A stretch of DNA of 27,599 nt from Bacilli bacterium (GCA_028703035.1 JAQVNR010000011.1:1-27599), one strand, 5' to 3'; shown: positions 13,567-22,783, numbered from the stretch's first letter. Translations and numbers: made by a program. The notes: generated by a model not told the origin, from the sequence alone.

Positions 13567-13582
13567 TTAAAGTTTCTTTTTT
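13556..13582. terminator. Bidirectional terminator between convergent genes
   Basis: AAACTTT (13556-13562) and AAAGTTT (13569-13575) form the stem. T-tracts follow on the plus strand (to about 13584) and, as A-tracts, on the other side (13552-13558). Both genes' stop codons (13564-13566 and 13567-13569) touch the loop. Confidence 0.7.
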
Positions 13583-16110
13583 TTGCTTGAAAGAGCGAGG
13601 CAAATTAATAGAGAAAGCAAACTAATTGTACCTCCGGCAACGATACCAGGTGAGCGATATTTTAGTTCTATTATATTTTCTCCAGCATTTGCATCAAATG
13701 CGAGTAAACAATTACCAATCTTAAATGTTTCAACTTTTTTATCATTAATTTTAACATGCCAACCTTTATCATAAGGAATAGATGTATAAATAGTTAAATC
13801 TTCATCTAAATTAACATTACCTGCAATATAACTTTCTTTAAATTCATCAATTATTATTTTATTTTTATTTAAGATATTATAAACTTTTTCATACTTCTCA
13901 TGATTAATTGTATAAGCTTGAAAAGAATCTGTTTTGTAATTTAAATATCCAACATATATATTAAGTTCTTCTTCATCTGTTCTTGTATTAATAATATATT
14001 TTTCTTTAAAATCTTTATAACTAAAAATTTTAACTTCTTCACTAACTTCTTTATAATAATCGATACTTTCATTATTATAATATAAAATACCATCAACTAT
14101 TATAAAGTCGATATCTGGGTCATTAATATAAAAGTACATATTATCCCCAGGATTCTTATAAGTGTATTTAACTAATGTTTTAACGCGGTCATAGAGTATG
14201 TTTTTATTACTAACCTCTAACTTAGATAGTATATGATCAACTAGAGATGCTTTTTCTAAAAATTCATCTTGGATTCTAAGTGGGTCATCGCCAGTGAAAT
14301 TCCATAATTTAATATCGCTGTTTACACCAAACATTAAACCCACGTTATAATTGTTTTCAAAAACCAAGACATTATCTTTATTATATTTAAGAGAGTATCT
14401 ATTGATATCCCATGTATCACCAATAAAGTATTTCATATTAAACATTAAATCATATATAGGTGTATTTTGTTTATAGTAATAACTATTAATTAAATTGCCT
14501 GGTATTCCTAAATAATTTTGAAGTATGGCCATATTTTCATAAGCCATTGAGCTAAACGTAGTTTGCCCATAGTAGTTATACCATGATGAATCGTTAAAAG
14601 TCATAAGCTCAGTTTTTTCAATACGATACATTTTTTCTTCTTCATTTCGATTAATATACTGTAGAGCTTTAGTAGTTGGAATATAATCCGAATAAAAATT
14701 ATTAATATTTTGGTTTATGTTCCAATTATGATTAATTGTTATAACAAGCTCCACCATAATTGTTAAAATAAACAAAGCTCCGGCATATTTTTTGAGATAT
14801 GGAAAATATTTTGCAATTAAAAAAATCATAAAAAACAAAGTTAAAATTATATAATTTAAAATTATCATCTCGACAGAAATGTTTTCATAATCTAAAAAAT
14901 ATAATAAGCTAATAAAAATTAAATTTAAGAAGTAAACTATACTTATATATTTGGTTTTGAGATGCATTAGATTAAATAATGAGTAGGCTGAGATGATTAT
15001 TAAAATAAAAGAATATAGAAATGAATAGCGATAAGGCAAATCATTTGGAACGTGGAAAGCATGCCAAATAAAGTCAAGTGGAGCATAAAAGAAACTTAAA
15101 ACTAAAAGCATAATCAACCCTAAATAAAAACATTTAATTTTAATTTTAATTTTTGGATTAATTAAAAAAAGCATAAGTAGAGGAATAGATAAAATTCCAA
15201 CTGAAATATTTGCAACATTAGATATACCAGAAGAAAAAACTGTGCTCCCAACTCCAGAAAAATGATTAGCTAAAAACTCCCAAAAATTAAAAGCATAATA
15301 CTGGCTAGTTGGCCATGCATCTGATGTTGCACTAATCTCATTCATTCCAAGAAAAAGAGGGAGTAACATTACTGCAGATAAGCCACCAGCAAGCAAAGAT
15401 GATCCTGCAAAAACTAAACATTTTTTTAAAAAACATTTAATTTTAAAATCTTTAGTTAGCAAATAACCAATGAAATATAAAAAAGAAAAAATACAAATCA
15501 TAAAACCAATAAAATAATTTGCAATAAGCATTATTGCTAGACTAATAATATAAAGTAAATATTTATTATCATTAATTATTTTTTCAATTCCTAAAACAAT
15601 AATTGGTAAGAAAATCATTCCATCTAACCACATTATATTCCAGTAATATGCTGTGAAATAGGCACAAAAGCCATATGCCAGTGATAAAGGTATAAAATAT
15701 AACTTATTTATATTGAATTTTTTATTTAAGAAATATATTAACGTAGTACTTGCAAAAACTGCTTTAATTCCGATAATTATTGAAAATGACATTAATAGAT
15801 TATCTCGATTAAAAAGTAATATTATTAAATTAAATGGACTTGATAAATAATTTAAAAAGTTTTTAATAAAAGGAAGTCCCATCCCCATTGAAAAGGAGTA
15901 TATTAAATTTGTTCCATTTTTAATTCGATCATAAAGCTCACCTAACATTGGACCATATTGATGATAGAAATCAATTGTTAATAAAGATTTACTACCAAAT
16001 GGGGCTACATTTTGTAAATAATAAATTGCTGATATAATAAGTATTCCACAAATAAAAGTCAGAATAATATTTAAATTATTTTTAATAAAATATTTAAATT
16101 TAAAAAACAT
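13567..16110 (-). CDS. yfhO: YfhO family polytopic membrane protein
   Basis: This 847-residue protein has the YfhO family layout: about a dozen membrane helices over roughly 500 residues, then a long extracellular domain and a final helix (IVAGGTISLLSLLICLALSSKKKKL). The early motif LTIDFYHQYGPMLGELYDRIKNGTNLIYSFSMGMGLPFI carries the acidic DFYHQY seen at the first loop of GT-C-type glycosyltransferases and YfhO. The late segment YDKGWHVKINDKKVETFKI...LKYRSPGIVAGG is also typical. In Bacillota YfhO adds sugars (GlcNAc) to lipoteichoic acid outside the cell, with CsbB; the lipid carrier kinase next to it fits teichoic acid work. The frame extends upstream to 16239, but the AGGTGA (about 16117-16122) fixes the ATG at 16110. 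It has its own minus-strand promoter. Confidence 0.85.
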   Translation of the reverse strand: MFFKFKYFIKNNLNIILTFICGILIISAIYYLQNVAPFGSKSLLTIDFYHQYGPMLGELYDRIKNGTNLIYSFSMGMGLPFIKNFLNYLSSPFNLIILLFNRDNLLMSFSIIIGIKAVFASTTLIYFLNKKFNINKLYFIPLSLAYGFCAYFTAYYWNIMWLDGMIFLPIIVLGIEKIINDNKYLLYIISLAIMLIANYFIGFMICIFSFLYFIGYLLTKDFKIKCFLKKCLVFAGSSLLAGGLSAVMLLPLFLGMNEISATSDAWPTSQYYAFNFWEFLANHFSGVGSTVFSSGISNVANISVGILSIPLLMLFLINPKIKIKIKCFYLGLIMLLVLSFFYAPLDFIWHAFHVPNDLPYRYSFLYSFILIIISAYSLFNLMHLKTKYISIVYFLNLIFISLLYFLDYENISVEMIILNYIILTLFFMIFLIAKYFPYLKKYAGALFILTIMVELVITINHNWNINQNINNFYSDYIPTTKALQYINRNEEEKMYRIEKTELMTFNDSSWYNYYGQTTFSSMAYENMAILQNYLGIPGNLINSYYYKQNTPIYDLMFNMKYFIGDTWDINRYSLKYNKDNVLVFENNYNVGLMFGVNSDIKLWNFTGDDPLRIQDEFLEKASLVDHILSKLEVSNKNILYDRVKTLVKYTYKNPGDNMYFYINDPDIDFIIVDGILYYNNESIDYYKEVSEEVKIFSYKDFKEKYIINTRTDEEELNIYVGYLNYKTDSFQAYTINHEKYEKVYNILNKNKIIIDEFKESYIAGNVNLDEDLTIYTSIPYDKGWHVKINDKKVETFKIGNCLLAFDANAGENIIELKYRSPGIVAGGTISLLSLLICLALSSKKKKL

Positions 16111-16126
16111 GTTTATCACCTTTTTT

Positions 16127-16177
16127 ATTATACCACTCGATTTTAATATTGCAAAACAACAAAAAATAATGTATGCT
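16127..16177. promoter_or_regulatory. Divergent promoters sharing one -35 palindrome
   Basis: TTGCAA at 16149-16154 is self-complementary. On the minus strand it is 16 nt from TATAAT (16127-16132) and drives yfhO. On the plus strand it is 17 nt from TATGCT (16172-16177) and drives typA. The plus -10 is the weaker. Confidence 0.5.
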
Positions 16178-16203
16178 TGTGCAAGCACGAAAGAAGAATG
16201 TTT

Positions 16204-17994
16204 ATGGATAAAATAATTAATATTGCAGTAGTAGCCCATGTAGATGCTGGTAAAAGCACCTTGGTGGATGCTTTACTTAAGCAAAACGAAAAAAATGGTA
16301 AGGGTATTATTGATAGCTTTACAATGGATAATAATGATTTAGAGAAAGAACGAGGAATAACAATTTACTCAAAAAATTGCTCTATTAGATATAAAGATTA
16401 TAAAATTAATATAGTTGATACTCCGGGTCATGCTGATTTTTCATCTGAAGTAGAAAGAATTATTAAAACTGTTGATACAGTAGTTTTATTAGTTGATTCT
16501 TCAGATGGACCGATGCCCCAAACGAAATTTGTTTTAAAAAAAGCCTTAGAAAACAATTTAAACCCAATTTTATTTATTAATAAAATAGATAAGTCCGATG
16601 CAAGACCTGCTGAAGTAGTAGATATGACTTTCGATCTTTTTTGTGAACTTAATGCAAGTGATAAGCAGCTAGATTTTCCAATTATTTATGGTGTTGCTAA
16701 AAATGGCATTGCTAAATATGAATTATCAGATGAAGACTTAAGTTTAGATCCTCTTCTGGATACTATCTTAGAAAAATGTGTACCATACCAAGGTAATATA
16801 AATGATAATTTACAATTACAAATTTCTAATTTAGATTATGATGATTATATTGGTAGATTAGGTTGCGGCAGAATAACAAAAGGGAAAATAACTAAAGGTA
16901 AAACAGTTAACTTAATTAAAAATAATGGAGTAATAGAGAGTTTTAAAATCACTAAGATTTTTATTAATGAAGGTGTTTCTAAAATTGAAGTTAATGATGC
17001 TTCTTTTGGAGAAATGGTAATTGTGGCAGGATGTCCCCATATTTCTATTGGTGATACCATTTGCCCATTAAATATTATTGATCCACTTCCTCAAATCGAA
17101 ATTGCTAAACCAACACTTAGTATGAACTTTATAGTTAATAATGGCCCCCTTGCTGGTCTAAGTGGTAAATACTTAACTAATAGACATATTAAAGAGCGCT
17201 TAGAAAAAGAATTAGAAATTAATGTTGGTCTTGAAGTAGAAGAATTAATAAATAGTGATGGTTTTAAGGTTAGTGGCCGGGGAGAACTTCATTTATCTGT
17301 TCTATTAGAAAATATGCGGAGAGAAGGGTACGAATTATGTGTTAGTAAACCAGAAGTACTATTTAAAGAAATAAATGATGAAAAGTATGAACCGTTTGAA
17401 AATGTTATTGTAAATACACCAAATGAGTATTCAAGCACAATAATAAACACATTACAAGAAAGAAAAGGTACACTATTAAAAATAGAACAAGAAGGCAATA
17501 TTACAACGCTAGAATTTTCCGCTCCGACACGAGGTTTAATTGGTTATAGAAGTAATTTTATAACTTTAACTAAGGGTGAGGGAGAAATGTTTAGAAGTTT
17601 TTCTGAATATAAGAAAGTAGTTCCTAATTTACATACCAGGAAAAATGGAGTTTTAGTTAGTATGGAATCAGGAAAAGCTCTTGGTTATTCACTATTTAAT
17701 CTTCAAGCTAGAGGCGCATTAACTATTAAACCAGGTGCTGATGTTTATATGGGAATGATTGTCGGAATTCATAATGGTAGTAATGACTTAAATGTTAATC
17801 CTTGTAAAAACAAAGAACTTACAAATATGAGAAGTAAAAGTAGTGATGAATCTATTGCGCTGACTACTCCTTATACGTTTACTTTAGAATCAGCTCTTGA
17901 ATTTATTGAAAGCGACGAATACGTAGAAATAACGCCTAAAGAAATTAGAATACGTAAAAAAGAGCTTGACCCTAGGTTTAGAAATAAAAAATAA
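16204..17994 (+). CDS. typA: Translational GTPase TypA/BipA
   Basis: This 596-residue protein is full length for the family. G1 is AHVDAGKST (11-19); the effector region is DNNDLEKERGITI (43-54). G3 is DTPGHADF and G4 is NKID (125-128). Domain II contains GRLGCGRITKGKITKG, and the TypA-specific C-terminal half includes SGRGELHLSVLLENMRREGYE and a late YTFTLESALEFIESDEYVEITP. TypA binds the ribosome and helps in large-subunit assembly and growth under stress or cold. The frame reaches back to 16177, but the AAGAAG at 16191-16196 suits the ATG at 16204 (7 nt) and not 16198. A TGCTTG/CAAGCA palindrome (16174-16187) sits in the 5' leader. Confidence 0.95.
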   Translation: MDKIINIAVVAHVDAGKSTLVDALLKQNEKNGKGIIDSFTMDNNDLEKERGITIYSKNCSIRYKDYKINIVDTPGHADFSSEVERIIKTVDTVVLLVDSSDGPMPQTKFVLKKALENNLNPILFINKIDKSDARPAEVVDMTFDLFCELNASDKQLDFPIIYGVAKNGIAKYELSDEDLSLDPLLDTILEKCVPYQGNINDNLQLQISNLDYDDYIGRLGCGRITKGKITKGKTVNLIKNNGVIESFKITKIFINEGVSKIEVNDASFGEMVIVAGCPHISIGDTICPLNIIDPLPQIEIAKPTLSMNFIVNNGPLAGLSGKYLTNRHIKERLEKELEINVGLEVEELINSDGFKVSGRGELHLSVLLENMRREGYELCVSKPEVLFKEINDEKYEPFENVIVNTPNEYSSTIINTLQERKGTLLKIEQEGNITTLEFSAPTRGLIGYRSNFITLTKGEGEMFRSFSEYKKVVPNLHTRKNGVLVSMESGKALGYSLFNLQARGALTIKPGADVYMGMIVGIHNGSNDLNVNPCKNKELTNMRSKSSDESIALTTPYTFTLESALEFIESDEYVEITPKEIRIRKKELDPRFRNKK

Positions 17995-18000
17995 GTCCTC

Positions 18001-18029
18001 TTGAAATATTTATCATTAAAGATTATAAT
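18001..18029 (+). promoter_or_regulatory. Promoter of the rubrerythrin gene
   Basis: TTGAAA (18001-18006), 17 nt spacer, TATAAT (18024-18029), followed by AGGAGG at 18037-18042. Confidence 0.75.
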
Positions 18030-18051
18030 ATTAAATAGGAGGAAAGTAATT

Positions 18052-18591
18052 ATGGAATTAAGAGGAAGTAAAACAGAAAGAAATCTACTAGCAGCATTTG
18101 TTGGGGAAAGTGAAGCTAGGACAAAATACAATTATTATGCTTCTCAAGCTAAAAAAGAAGGCTATGAACAAATAGCAGCTATTTTTGAAGAAACTGCTAA
18201 TAATGAAAAAGAACATGCTAAAATATGGTTTAAAAAACTTCATGGTGGTAAAATTCCAACAACTATTGAAAATTTACAAGATGCAATTGATGGAGAAGAT
18301 TACGAAGCAACTAAAATGTATGTTGGCTTTGCTAAAGAAGCGCGTAAAGAAGGTTTTGAAGAAATCGCTAAACTTTTTGACGGAGTAGCTACAGTTGAGG
18401 AAAAACACAGAGAAAGATATATTAAGTTGCTAGAAAATATAGAAAAAGATTTAGTTTTTAAAAAAAATGAAGAAGTTGTATGGAAATGTCGGAATTGTGG
18501 GCATATTTATACAGCAAAAGAAGCTTTAGAACTTTGCCCAGTATGTGCTCATCCTTTAGCGCATATGGAAATGCATAAAACAAATTATTAA
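18052..18591 (+). CDS. rbr: Rubrerythrin
   Basis: This 179-residue protein is full length. Residues 1-135 form the ferritin-like four-helix bundle with the diiron ligands of the family: an E in GESEARTKY, E52-K-E-H55, glutamates in FAKEARKEGFEE, and E116-E-K-H119. Residues 140-179 form a rubredoxin-like domain with C146-R-N-C149 and C162-P-V-C165, the FeS4 site. Rubrerythrin reduces hydrogen peroxide using electrons from rubredoxin or NADH oxidoreductases and is typical of anaerobes, so it supports an anaerobic lifestyle. AGGAGG (18037-18042) and the ATG at 18052 set the start; the frame upstream to 18001 overlaps the promoter. It is a single-gene unit ending in a terminator shared with the opposing femX-like gene. 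Confidence 0.95.
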   Translation: MELRGSKTERNLLAAFVGESEARTKYNYYASQAKKEGYEQIAAIFEETANNEKEHAKIWFKKLHGGKIPTTIENLQDAIDGEDYEATKMYVGFAKEARKEGFEEIAKLFDGVATVEEKHRERYIKLLENIEKDLVFKKNEEVVWKCRNCGHIYTAKEALELCPVCAHPLAHMEMHKTNY

Positions 18592-18615
18592 AAAAGCACT
18601 TCGAAAAGTGTTTTT
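18591..18615. terminator. Terminator between rubrerythrin and femX-like gene
   Basis: CACTT (18597-18601) and AAGTG (18606-18610) with flanking A5/T5 tracts extend the stem, including one G-U. The symmetrical A/T flanks allow it to work in both directions. Confidence 0.7.
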
Positions 18616-19855
18616 AATTTTTCACATTTATTAGTTCTCTAGCTATTAAATCTCTACTTTGCAATCTTTTAAAATTAGCTTCATTAAATATAAGATCAAA
18701 CTCACCTATAAATTCATAAATATCTGGTTTAAATCCTAGTTTAAATTGATTATCATTATAAAATTTTGAGTCAGCACTAAAATCAGATGCTAATCCATTT
18801 AAATCAATATAGTCATAGTCTTTTTTATAAATTTCAAATAATTTATTGTATAAATAATAATTAGGATATAAATTGGCAAAATTTTCATTATACCCACTTG
18901 CTATAATTGTTATTCTATTTAAATATTTAACAACAAGTGCTCCAGCAATATATTCATTGGGTGTTTTTTTTAATCCTTCAGTAGCTTCAATTATATTGTT
19001 TTTAAGTTGCAATAATAATTTATCAGAAGCCATTTTAATATTTAAATTTTCTTCATTTGGTTCTACTTGAATTCTATTATTATATTCATTATTGTTTTCT
19101 AACTCAAGTTCATATGCATCTTTTGCTTGAATTAGAAAGTTTTTATAATCTACTTTTATTAATATCAATTCTGCCATATCATTTTTAGTAAAAATATTAA
19201 GTAAATTTCGATAACTATTTAAATGATTTTTAGAGCTATCTTTAATAAAGTTGCAAAAAATACTGATTTCTCTACTTGTTGCAATATCATATTCTAAACC
19301 TCGGTTATTGGCAATATTTATATAATTTTTAACTTCCTCAGTTAATTTATCTTTTTTATATTTTTTTAAATTAATATAAGGATTAATTTTAGGGGTAATT
19401 AATTCAAGTGGTTGTACTTCTCTTCTTCTTTTAAAATTTAAATCTTTTAAATCATCAATAATCCTAACATTCTTATTATAATTTCCAGCAAAGTTTTTAT
19501 TGGGTTTTAATTCACCAATAATAATTTCCGGATTAATTTTCATAAATACTATTTTTTTATTCTTATATTTATTAGTAATATCTTTAATAAACTTTGTAAG
19601 TAAGTCTAAATTATAGTAATCAATTAAGAAACCTTTAGGAGCATAGGCATATTTTTGTAAACCAGCAATTCTTTTAAAAAGGATTAATGATGCAGCTACT
19701 AAGTTACCGCTATCATCTTCATAACCAATATAATCATAACTATAACCTTGTTCCCCCATATATCTAGCATAACATGAGCTTTGGCAATAATTACGTAGTG
19801 GATGATTTTTAGCAAATTCATCGAATCTTTGGATTGTTAGTTCTACTATTTTCAT
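18614..19855 (-). CDS. FemAB/MurM-type peptidoglycan interpeptide transferase
   Basis: This 413-residue protein matches the FemAB family: a GNAT-like first domain (FDEFAKNHPLRNYCQSSCYARYMGEQGYSYDYIGYED), LVAASLILFKRIAGLQKYAYAPKGFLIDY, the marker RRREVQPLELITPKINPYINL, and a second domain with PNEYIAGALVVKYLNRITIIASGYNENF. It ends with LYNKLFEIYKKDYDYIDLNGL and FKLGFKPDIYEFIGEFDL. These enzymes add amino acids from aminoacyl-tRNA to the lysine side chain of lipid II, making the cross-bridge. The helical arm (about 240-290) is rich in Asn/Glu. The frame reaches back to 19918, but the near-perfect AAGGAGGTG and the ATG at 19855 fix the start. An extended -10 (TGC-TATAAT, 19875-19880) is found on this strand. 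Which residue it adds cannot be read from the sequence. Confidence 0.88.
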   Translation of the reverse strand: MKIVELTIQRFDEFAKNHPLRNYCQSSCYARYMGEQGYSYDYIGYEDDSGNLVAASLILFKRIAGLQKYAYAPKGFLIDYYNLDLLTKFIKDITNKYKNKKIVFMKINPEIIIGELKPNKNFAGNYNKNVRIIDDLKDLNFKRRREVQPLELITPKINPYINLKKYKKDKLTEEVKNYINIANNRGLEYDIATSREISIFCNFIKDSSKNHLNSYRNLLNIFTKNDMAELILIKVDYKNFLIQAKDAYELELENNNEYNNRIQVEPNEENLNIKMASDKLLLQLKNNIIEATEGLKKTPNEYIAGALVVKYLNRITIIASGYNENFANLYPNYYLYNKLFEIYKKDYDYIDLNGLASDFSADSKFYNDNQFKLGFKPDIYEFIGEFDLIFNEANFKRLQSRDLIARELINVKN

Positions 19856-19907
19856 AGATTTACACCTCCTTATAATTATAGCACACCTAAGATAAAAAAC
19901 ATTTAAC

Positions 19908-19936
19908 TTGCTTATCATTTACATTTATTTTATAAT
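19908..19936 (+). promoter_or_regulatory. Promoter of the enolase gene
   Basis: TTGCTT (19908-19913), 17 nt spacer, TATAAT (19931-19936), divergent from the minus-strand -10 of the femX-like gene (19875-19880). Confidence 0.6.
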
Positions 19937-19960
19937 TTTATTAGAAGATTAGGAGAAAAT

Positions 19961-21184
19961 ATGAAGATAAAAGATATTTATGCAAGAGAAATATTAGATT
20001 CAAGAGGTAATCCAACTATTGAAACAGATTTAGTACTTGAAAATGGAATAATGGTAAGAGCTAGTGTCCCAAGTGGGGCATCAACTGGAGAAAATGAAGC
20101 AATTGAGCTAAGAGATAATGATAATAAACGTTATCATGGCAAGGGAGTTTTAACCGCTGTTAACAATGTAAATACAATTATTAAAGAAGCTCTAATAGGA
20201 AAAGAAATTAATCAAGAAAAAATTGATAAAATACTTATTGAGTTAGACGGAACAGAAAATAAAAGTAAATTGGGTGCAAATAGTATACTTTCGGTTTCAA
20301 TCTGCATTTTAAAAGCCTTAGCTAAATTACAAAACAAAGAAGTTTATGAGTATTTAGGAAAAGGTGCATTGCCAATACCAATGATGAATATAATTAATGG
20401 AGGCGTTCATGCTAGTAGTGGTCTTGAAATCCAAGAATTCATGATTGTTCCAAGGCAAGGAAGTTTTAAAGAAAGATTAAGATGTGGAGCAGAAATATTT
20501 CATAGTTTAAAAAAAATATTAGAGCAAAAAGGTTTTTCAACTTCAGTTGGTGATGAAGGTGGCTTTGCCCCAAATTTAAAAACCAATGAAGAAGCACTGG
20601 ACTACATAATAGCAGCAATAAAAGATAGTAAATATATTCCTGGTAAAAATGTGTTCATTGCCCTTGACTGCGCAGCAACAGAATTTTATGATGGAGAAAA
20701 TTATACGATTAATAAAGTAAAAATATCTAAAAATGTTTTAATTAAATATTATCAAAATTTAGTAGATAAATATCCAATTATCAGTATTGAAGATGCATTT
20801 GCGGAAAATGATATAGAATCCATCAAAAAACTTACTAACTTAATCGGTAATATAATAATGTTAGTAGGAGATGATTATTTTGTAACTAATAAAAAACATT
20901 TAGAGCAAGGAATTAAAGAAAAATATAACAATTCTATTTTACTTAAACCGAATCAAATAGGAACAATAAGTGAAATGTTAGAAACTATCAAGTTAGCTAA
21001 AGATAATAATTTTAAAACTATTATTTCTCATCGAAGTGGGGAAACAGAAGATCCTTTTATAGCGCATTTAGCAGTTGGACTTGATTTAGGTTATATTAAA
21101 ACTGGTTCACTAAGTAGATCAGAGAGAACTTGTAAGTATAATGAACTTTTGAGGATTGAAGAAAGAAGTAATTATGAAAAATAA
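19961..21184 (+). CDS. eno: Enolase, short and divergent
   Basis: This 407-residue protein is an enolase (2-phosphoglycerate to phosphoenolpyruvate). The N-terminal SGASTGENEAIELRD loop, H150, QEF (E159), GDEGG (E199), metal ligands D236, E277 and D304, the catalytic K329 (LLKPNQIGT), the SHRSGE loop (357-361) and K380 are all visible. It is about 20-25 residues shorter than usual bacterial enolases. Normally invariant stretches differ: INGGVHASSGLEIQEF replaces the usual NGG-x-HADN-x-x-D-x-QEF, and LGANSILSVSIC replaces LGANAILGVSLA. This may be a second, specialised enolase or a fast-evolving single copy; the window cannot tell. AGGAGA precedes the ATG. It is not next to other glycolysis genes. 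Confidence 0.9.
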   Translation: MKIKDIYAREILDSRGNPTIETDLVLENGIMVRASVPSGASTGENEAIELRDNDNKRYHGKGVLTAVNNVNTIIKEALIGKEINQEKIDKILIELDGTENKSKLGANSILSVSICILKALAKLQNKEVYEYLGKGALPIPMMNIINGGVHASSGLEIQEFMIVPRQGSFKERLRCGAEIFHSLKKILEQKGFSTSVGDEGGFAPNLKTNEEALDYIIAAIKDSKYIPGKNVFIALDCAATEFYDGENYTINKVKISKNVLIKYYQNLVDKYPIISIEDAFAENDIESIKKLTNLIGNIIMLVGDDYFVTNKKHLEQGIKEKYNNSILLKPNQIGTISEMLETIKLAKDNNFKTIISHRSGETEDPFIAHLAVGLDLGYIKTGSLSRSERTCKYNELLRIEERSNYEK

Positions 21185-21412
21185 TATTAAAGAAAATTTT
21201 TTTGAAATAAACGATATTTTTAACAGCCAATATGCAAACAAAGGATTTTTATTTGAAACATATCATGTTGCGGTAAGTTTTTTTAAAACAGGAGCTTGTT
21301 GGTGAGATCTTAATTGGCAAAATTAAAATAAATGGATATAATTATAATTGCTGATCTTATCGTTAATGATTTAACAAAAGAAAAAGAAGAATTAAAAAGT
21401 TTGTTTTTTTGA
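21174..21412 (+). pseudogene. Gene relic between enolase and murF
   Basis: Three short pieces in three frames can be read. A 43-codon ORF from the ATG at 21174 (overlapping the enolase end) to TGA at 21303 contains FLFETYHVAVSFF. Next is an overlapping piece LVGEILIGKIKINGYNYN (about 21292-21339). A 26-codon ORF 21332-21412 reads ADLIVNDLTKEKEELKSL. The KIKINGYNY and IIIADLIVNDL...KEEL pieces recall the two ends of ZapA, the FtsZ-binding division protein, with the middle deleted, but the match is short. The first ORF does not fit ZapA. I treat the stretch as decayed; the identity is a guess. Confidence 0.3.
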
Positions 21413-21424
21413 AAGGAGAATAAC

Positions 21425-22783
21425 ATGCAATGGACAGTAAATAATATTTTAGAAATTTGTGATGGAAAATTATATTCGGGGGATTCTAGCATTAAAATAA
21501 GTGGTTTTTCAAAAGATACTCGAACAATTAATGCCGGAGAAATATATATCGGAATTAAGGGTGAAAATTTTGATGGAAACTCATTTTACAATGAAGCTTT
21601 TTCGAGTGGAGCAGTAGCTTGCATTATTGAGAAGTCGTACTTGATAAATCTAGGTAAGACTGAAAAAACAATCATTATAGTCGATGATTCTATTTTAGCT
21701 CTTAAAAGATTAGCAATAAAAAGATTAGAAGTAGTAAATCCTAAAGTAATCGCAATAACTGGAAGTGTGGGAAAGACTAGTACAAAAGATATGACTCTAT
21801 CAATTGTCAGTAAAAAATATAAAACATTAGCTACTAAAGGAAATTATAATAATCATATCGGTTTACCTCTAACAATTTTAAAATTAACAGATCAAGAAGT
21901 TATAATACTTGAAATGGGAATGAATAATTTAGGAGAAATAAAATATTTATCAAATATTGCTAAACCAGATATAGCGGTTATTACTAATATTCAATCTGTG
22001 CATATTGGGAATCTAAATAGCATAGAAAACATTTTAAAAGCAAAGTTAGAAATTATTTCTGGTTTAAAAAAAGATGGAACATTAATTATTAATGGTAATG
22101 ATGAAAATTTAAAATCCTTAAATATTCCGGCAATTAATATTATTAAATGTGGAACTAAAATAGGAAATTATCTAGCTAAAAATATTAAATCAAATTCCTT
22201 CGAAGTAAGGATAGCTAATAAAAATTATGCATTTGTTAACAAAGTAGGTACCTTAGGTTATTTACTTAATAGTTTGTTAGCAATTGCGGTAGGAATTAAA
22301 CTAGAGGTGCCAATAAAAGATATTCAAGAAGCGATGACTAATTATGAACTTACAAGTGGTAGATTAGAAAAAATTATGACTAAAAAAGGCGCTATTATCA
22401 TAAATGATTCATATAATGCAAGTGCTTCATCGATGATTAATTCTATAGAATACTTACTTACTCAGCCTGGTAAGCGAAAAATAGCTGTTTTAGGAAATAT
22501 GAATGAACTAGGAAATGATTCAAAAAAATTGCATTCTGATGTTGGAAAATTTATATCTGAGTATCCAGTTGACTTTTTAATAACGATTGGAGATAATGCT
22601 CAATATATAAGTAATCAAGCAAAACTAGGCATGATTGAATCTAATATTAAACATTTTAAGACTAAAGAAGAATCTAAAATATTTCTAAAGGAATTAATAA
22701 AACCAGAAGACTTAATAATAGTTAAATCTTCTAATAGTAATAATTTTATAGAAATAGTGAACTATCTTAAGGAAGCTACTTGA
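21425..22783 (+). CDS. murF: UDP-MurNAc-tripeptide--D-Ala-D-Ala ligase MurF
   Basis: This 452-residue protein is full length. The N-terminal domain has the MurF pattern ISGFSKDTRTINAGEIYIGIKGENFDGNSF. The ATP-binding P-loop is ITGSVGKTSTKD (113-120). The central block GNYNNHIGLPLTIL ... EMGMNNLGEI is MurF-specific, followed by NIQSVHIGNL with the conserved His and the C-terminal domain marker GRLEKI and NDSYNASASSM. It adds the D-Ala-D-Ala dipeptide to the UDP-MurNAc-tripeptide in the cytosol, the last soluble step of peptidoglycan precursor synthesis. AAAGGAG (21412-21418) sets the start. No separate promoter is evident, so it may be read from the enolase promoter. secG follows after 48 nt. 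Confidence 0.95.
   Translation: MQWTVNNILEICDGKLYSGDSSIKISGFSKDTRTINAGEIYIGIKGENFDGNSFYNEAFSSGAVACIIEKSYLINLGKTEKTIIIVDDSILALKRLAIKRLEVVNPKVIAITGSVGKTSTKDMTLSIVSKKYKTLATKGNYNNHIGLPLTILKLTDQEVIILEMGMNNLGEIKYLSNIAKPDIAVITNIQSVHIGNLNSIENILKAKLEIISGLKKDGTLIINGNDENLKSLNIPAINIIKCGTKIGNYLAKNIKSNSFEVRIANKNYAFVNKVGTLGYLLNSLLAIAVGIKLEVPIKDIQEAMTNYELTSGRLEKIMTKKGAIIINDSYNASASSMINSIEYLLTQPGKRKIAVLGNMNELGNDSKKLHSDVGKFISEYPVDFLITIGDNAQYISNQAKLGMIESNIKHFKTKEESKIFLKELIKPEDLIIVKSSNSNNFIEIVNYLKEAT

Noticed and set aside
16111..16239. Longer N-terminus for the YfhO-like protein
   Set aside because: It would cross both divergent promoters and the start of typA; a good ribosome binding site marks 16110.
18185..18388. 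Plus-strand ORF inside the rubrerythrin gene
   Set aside because: It lies in another frame of a full-length conserved gene and is a shadow.
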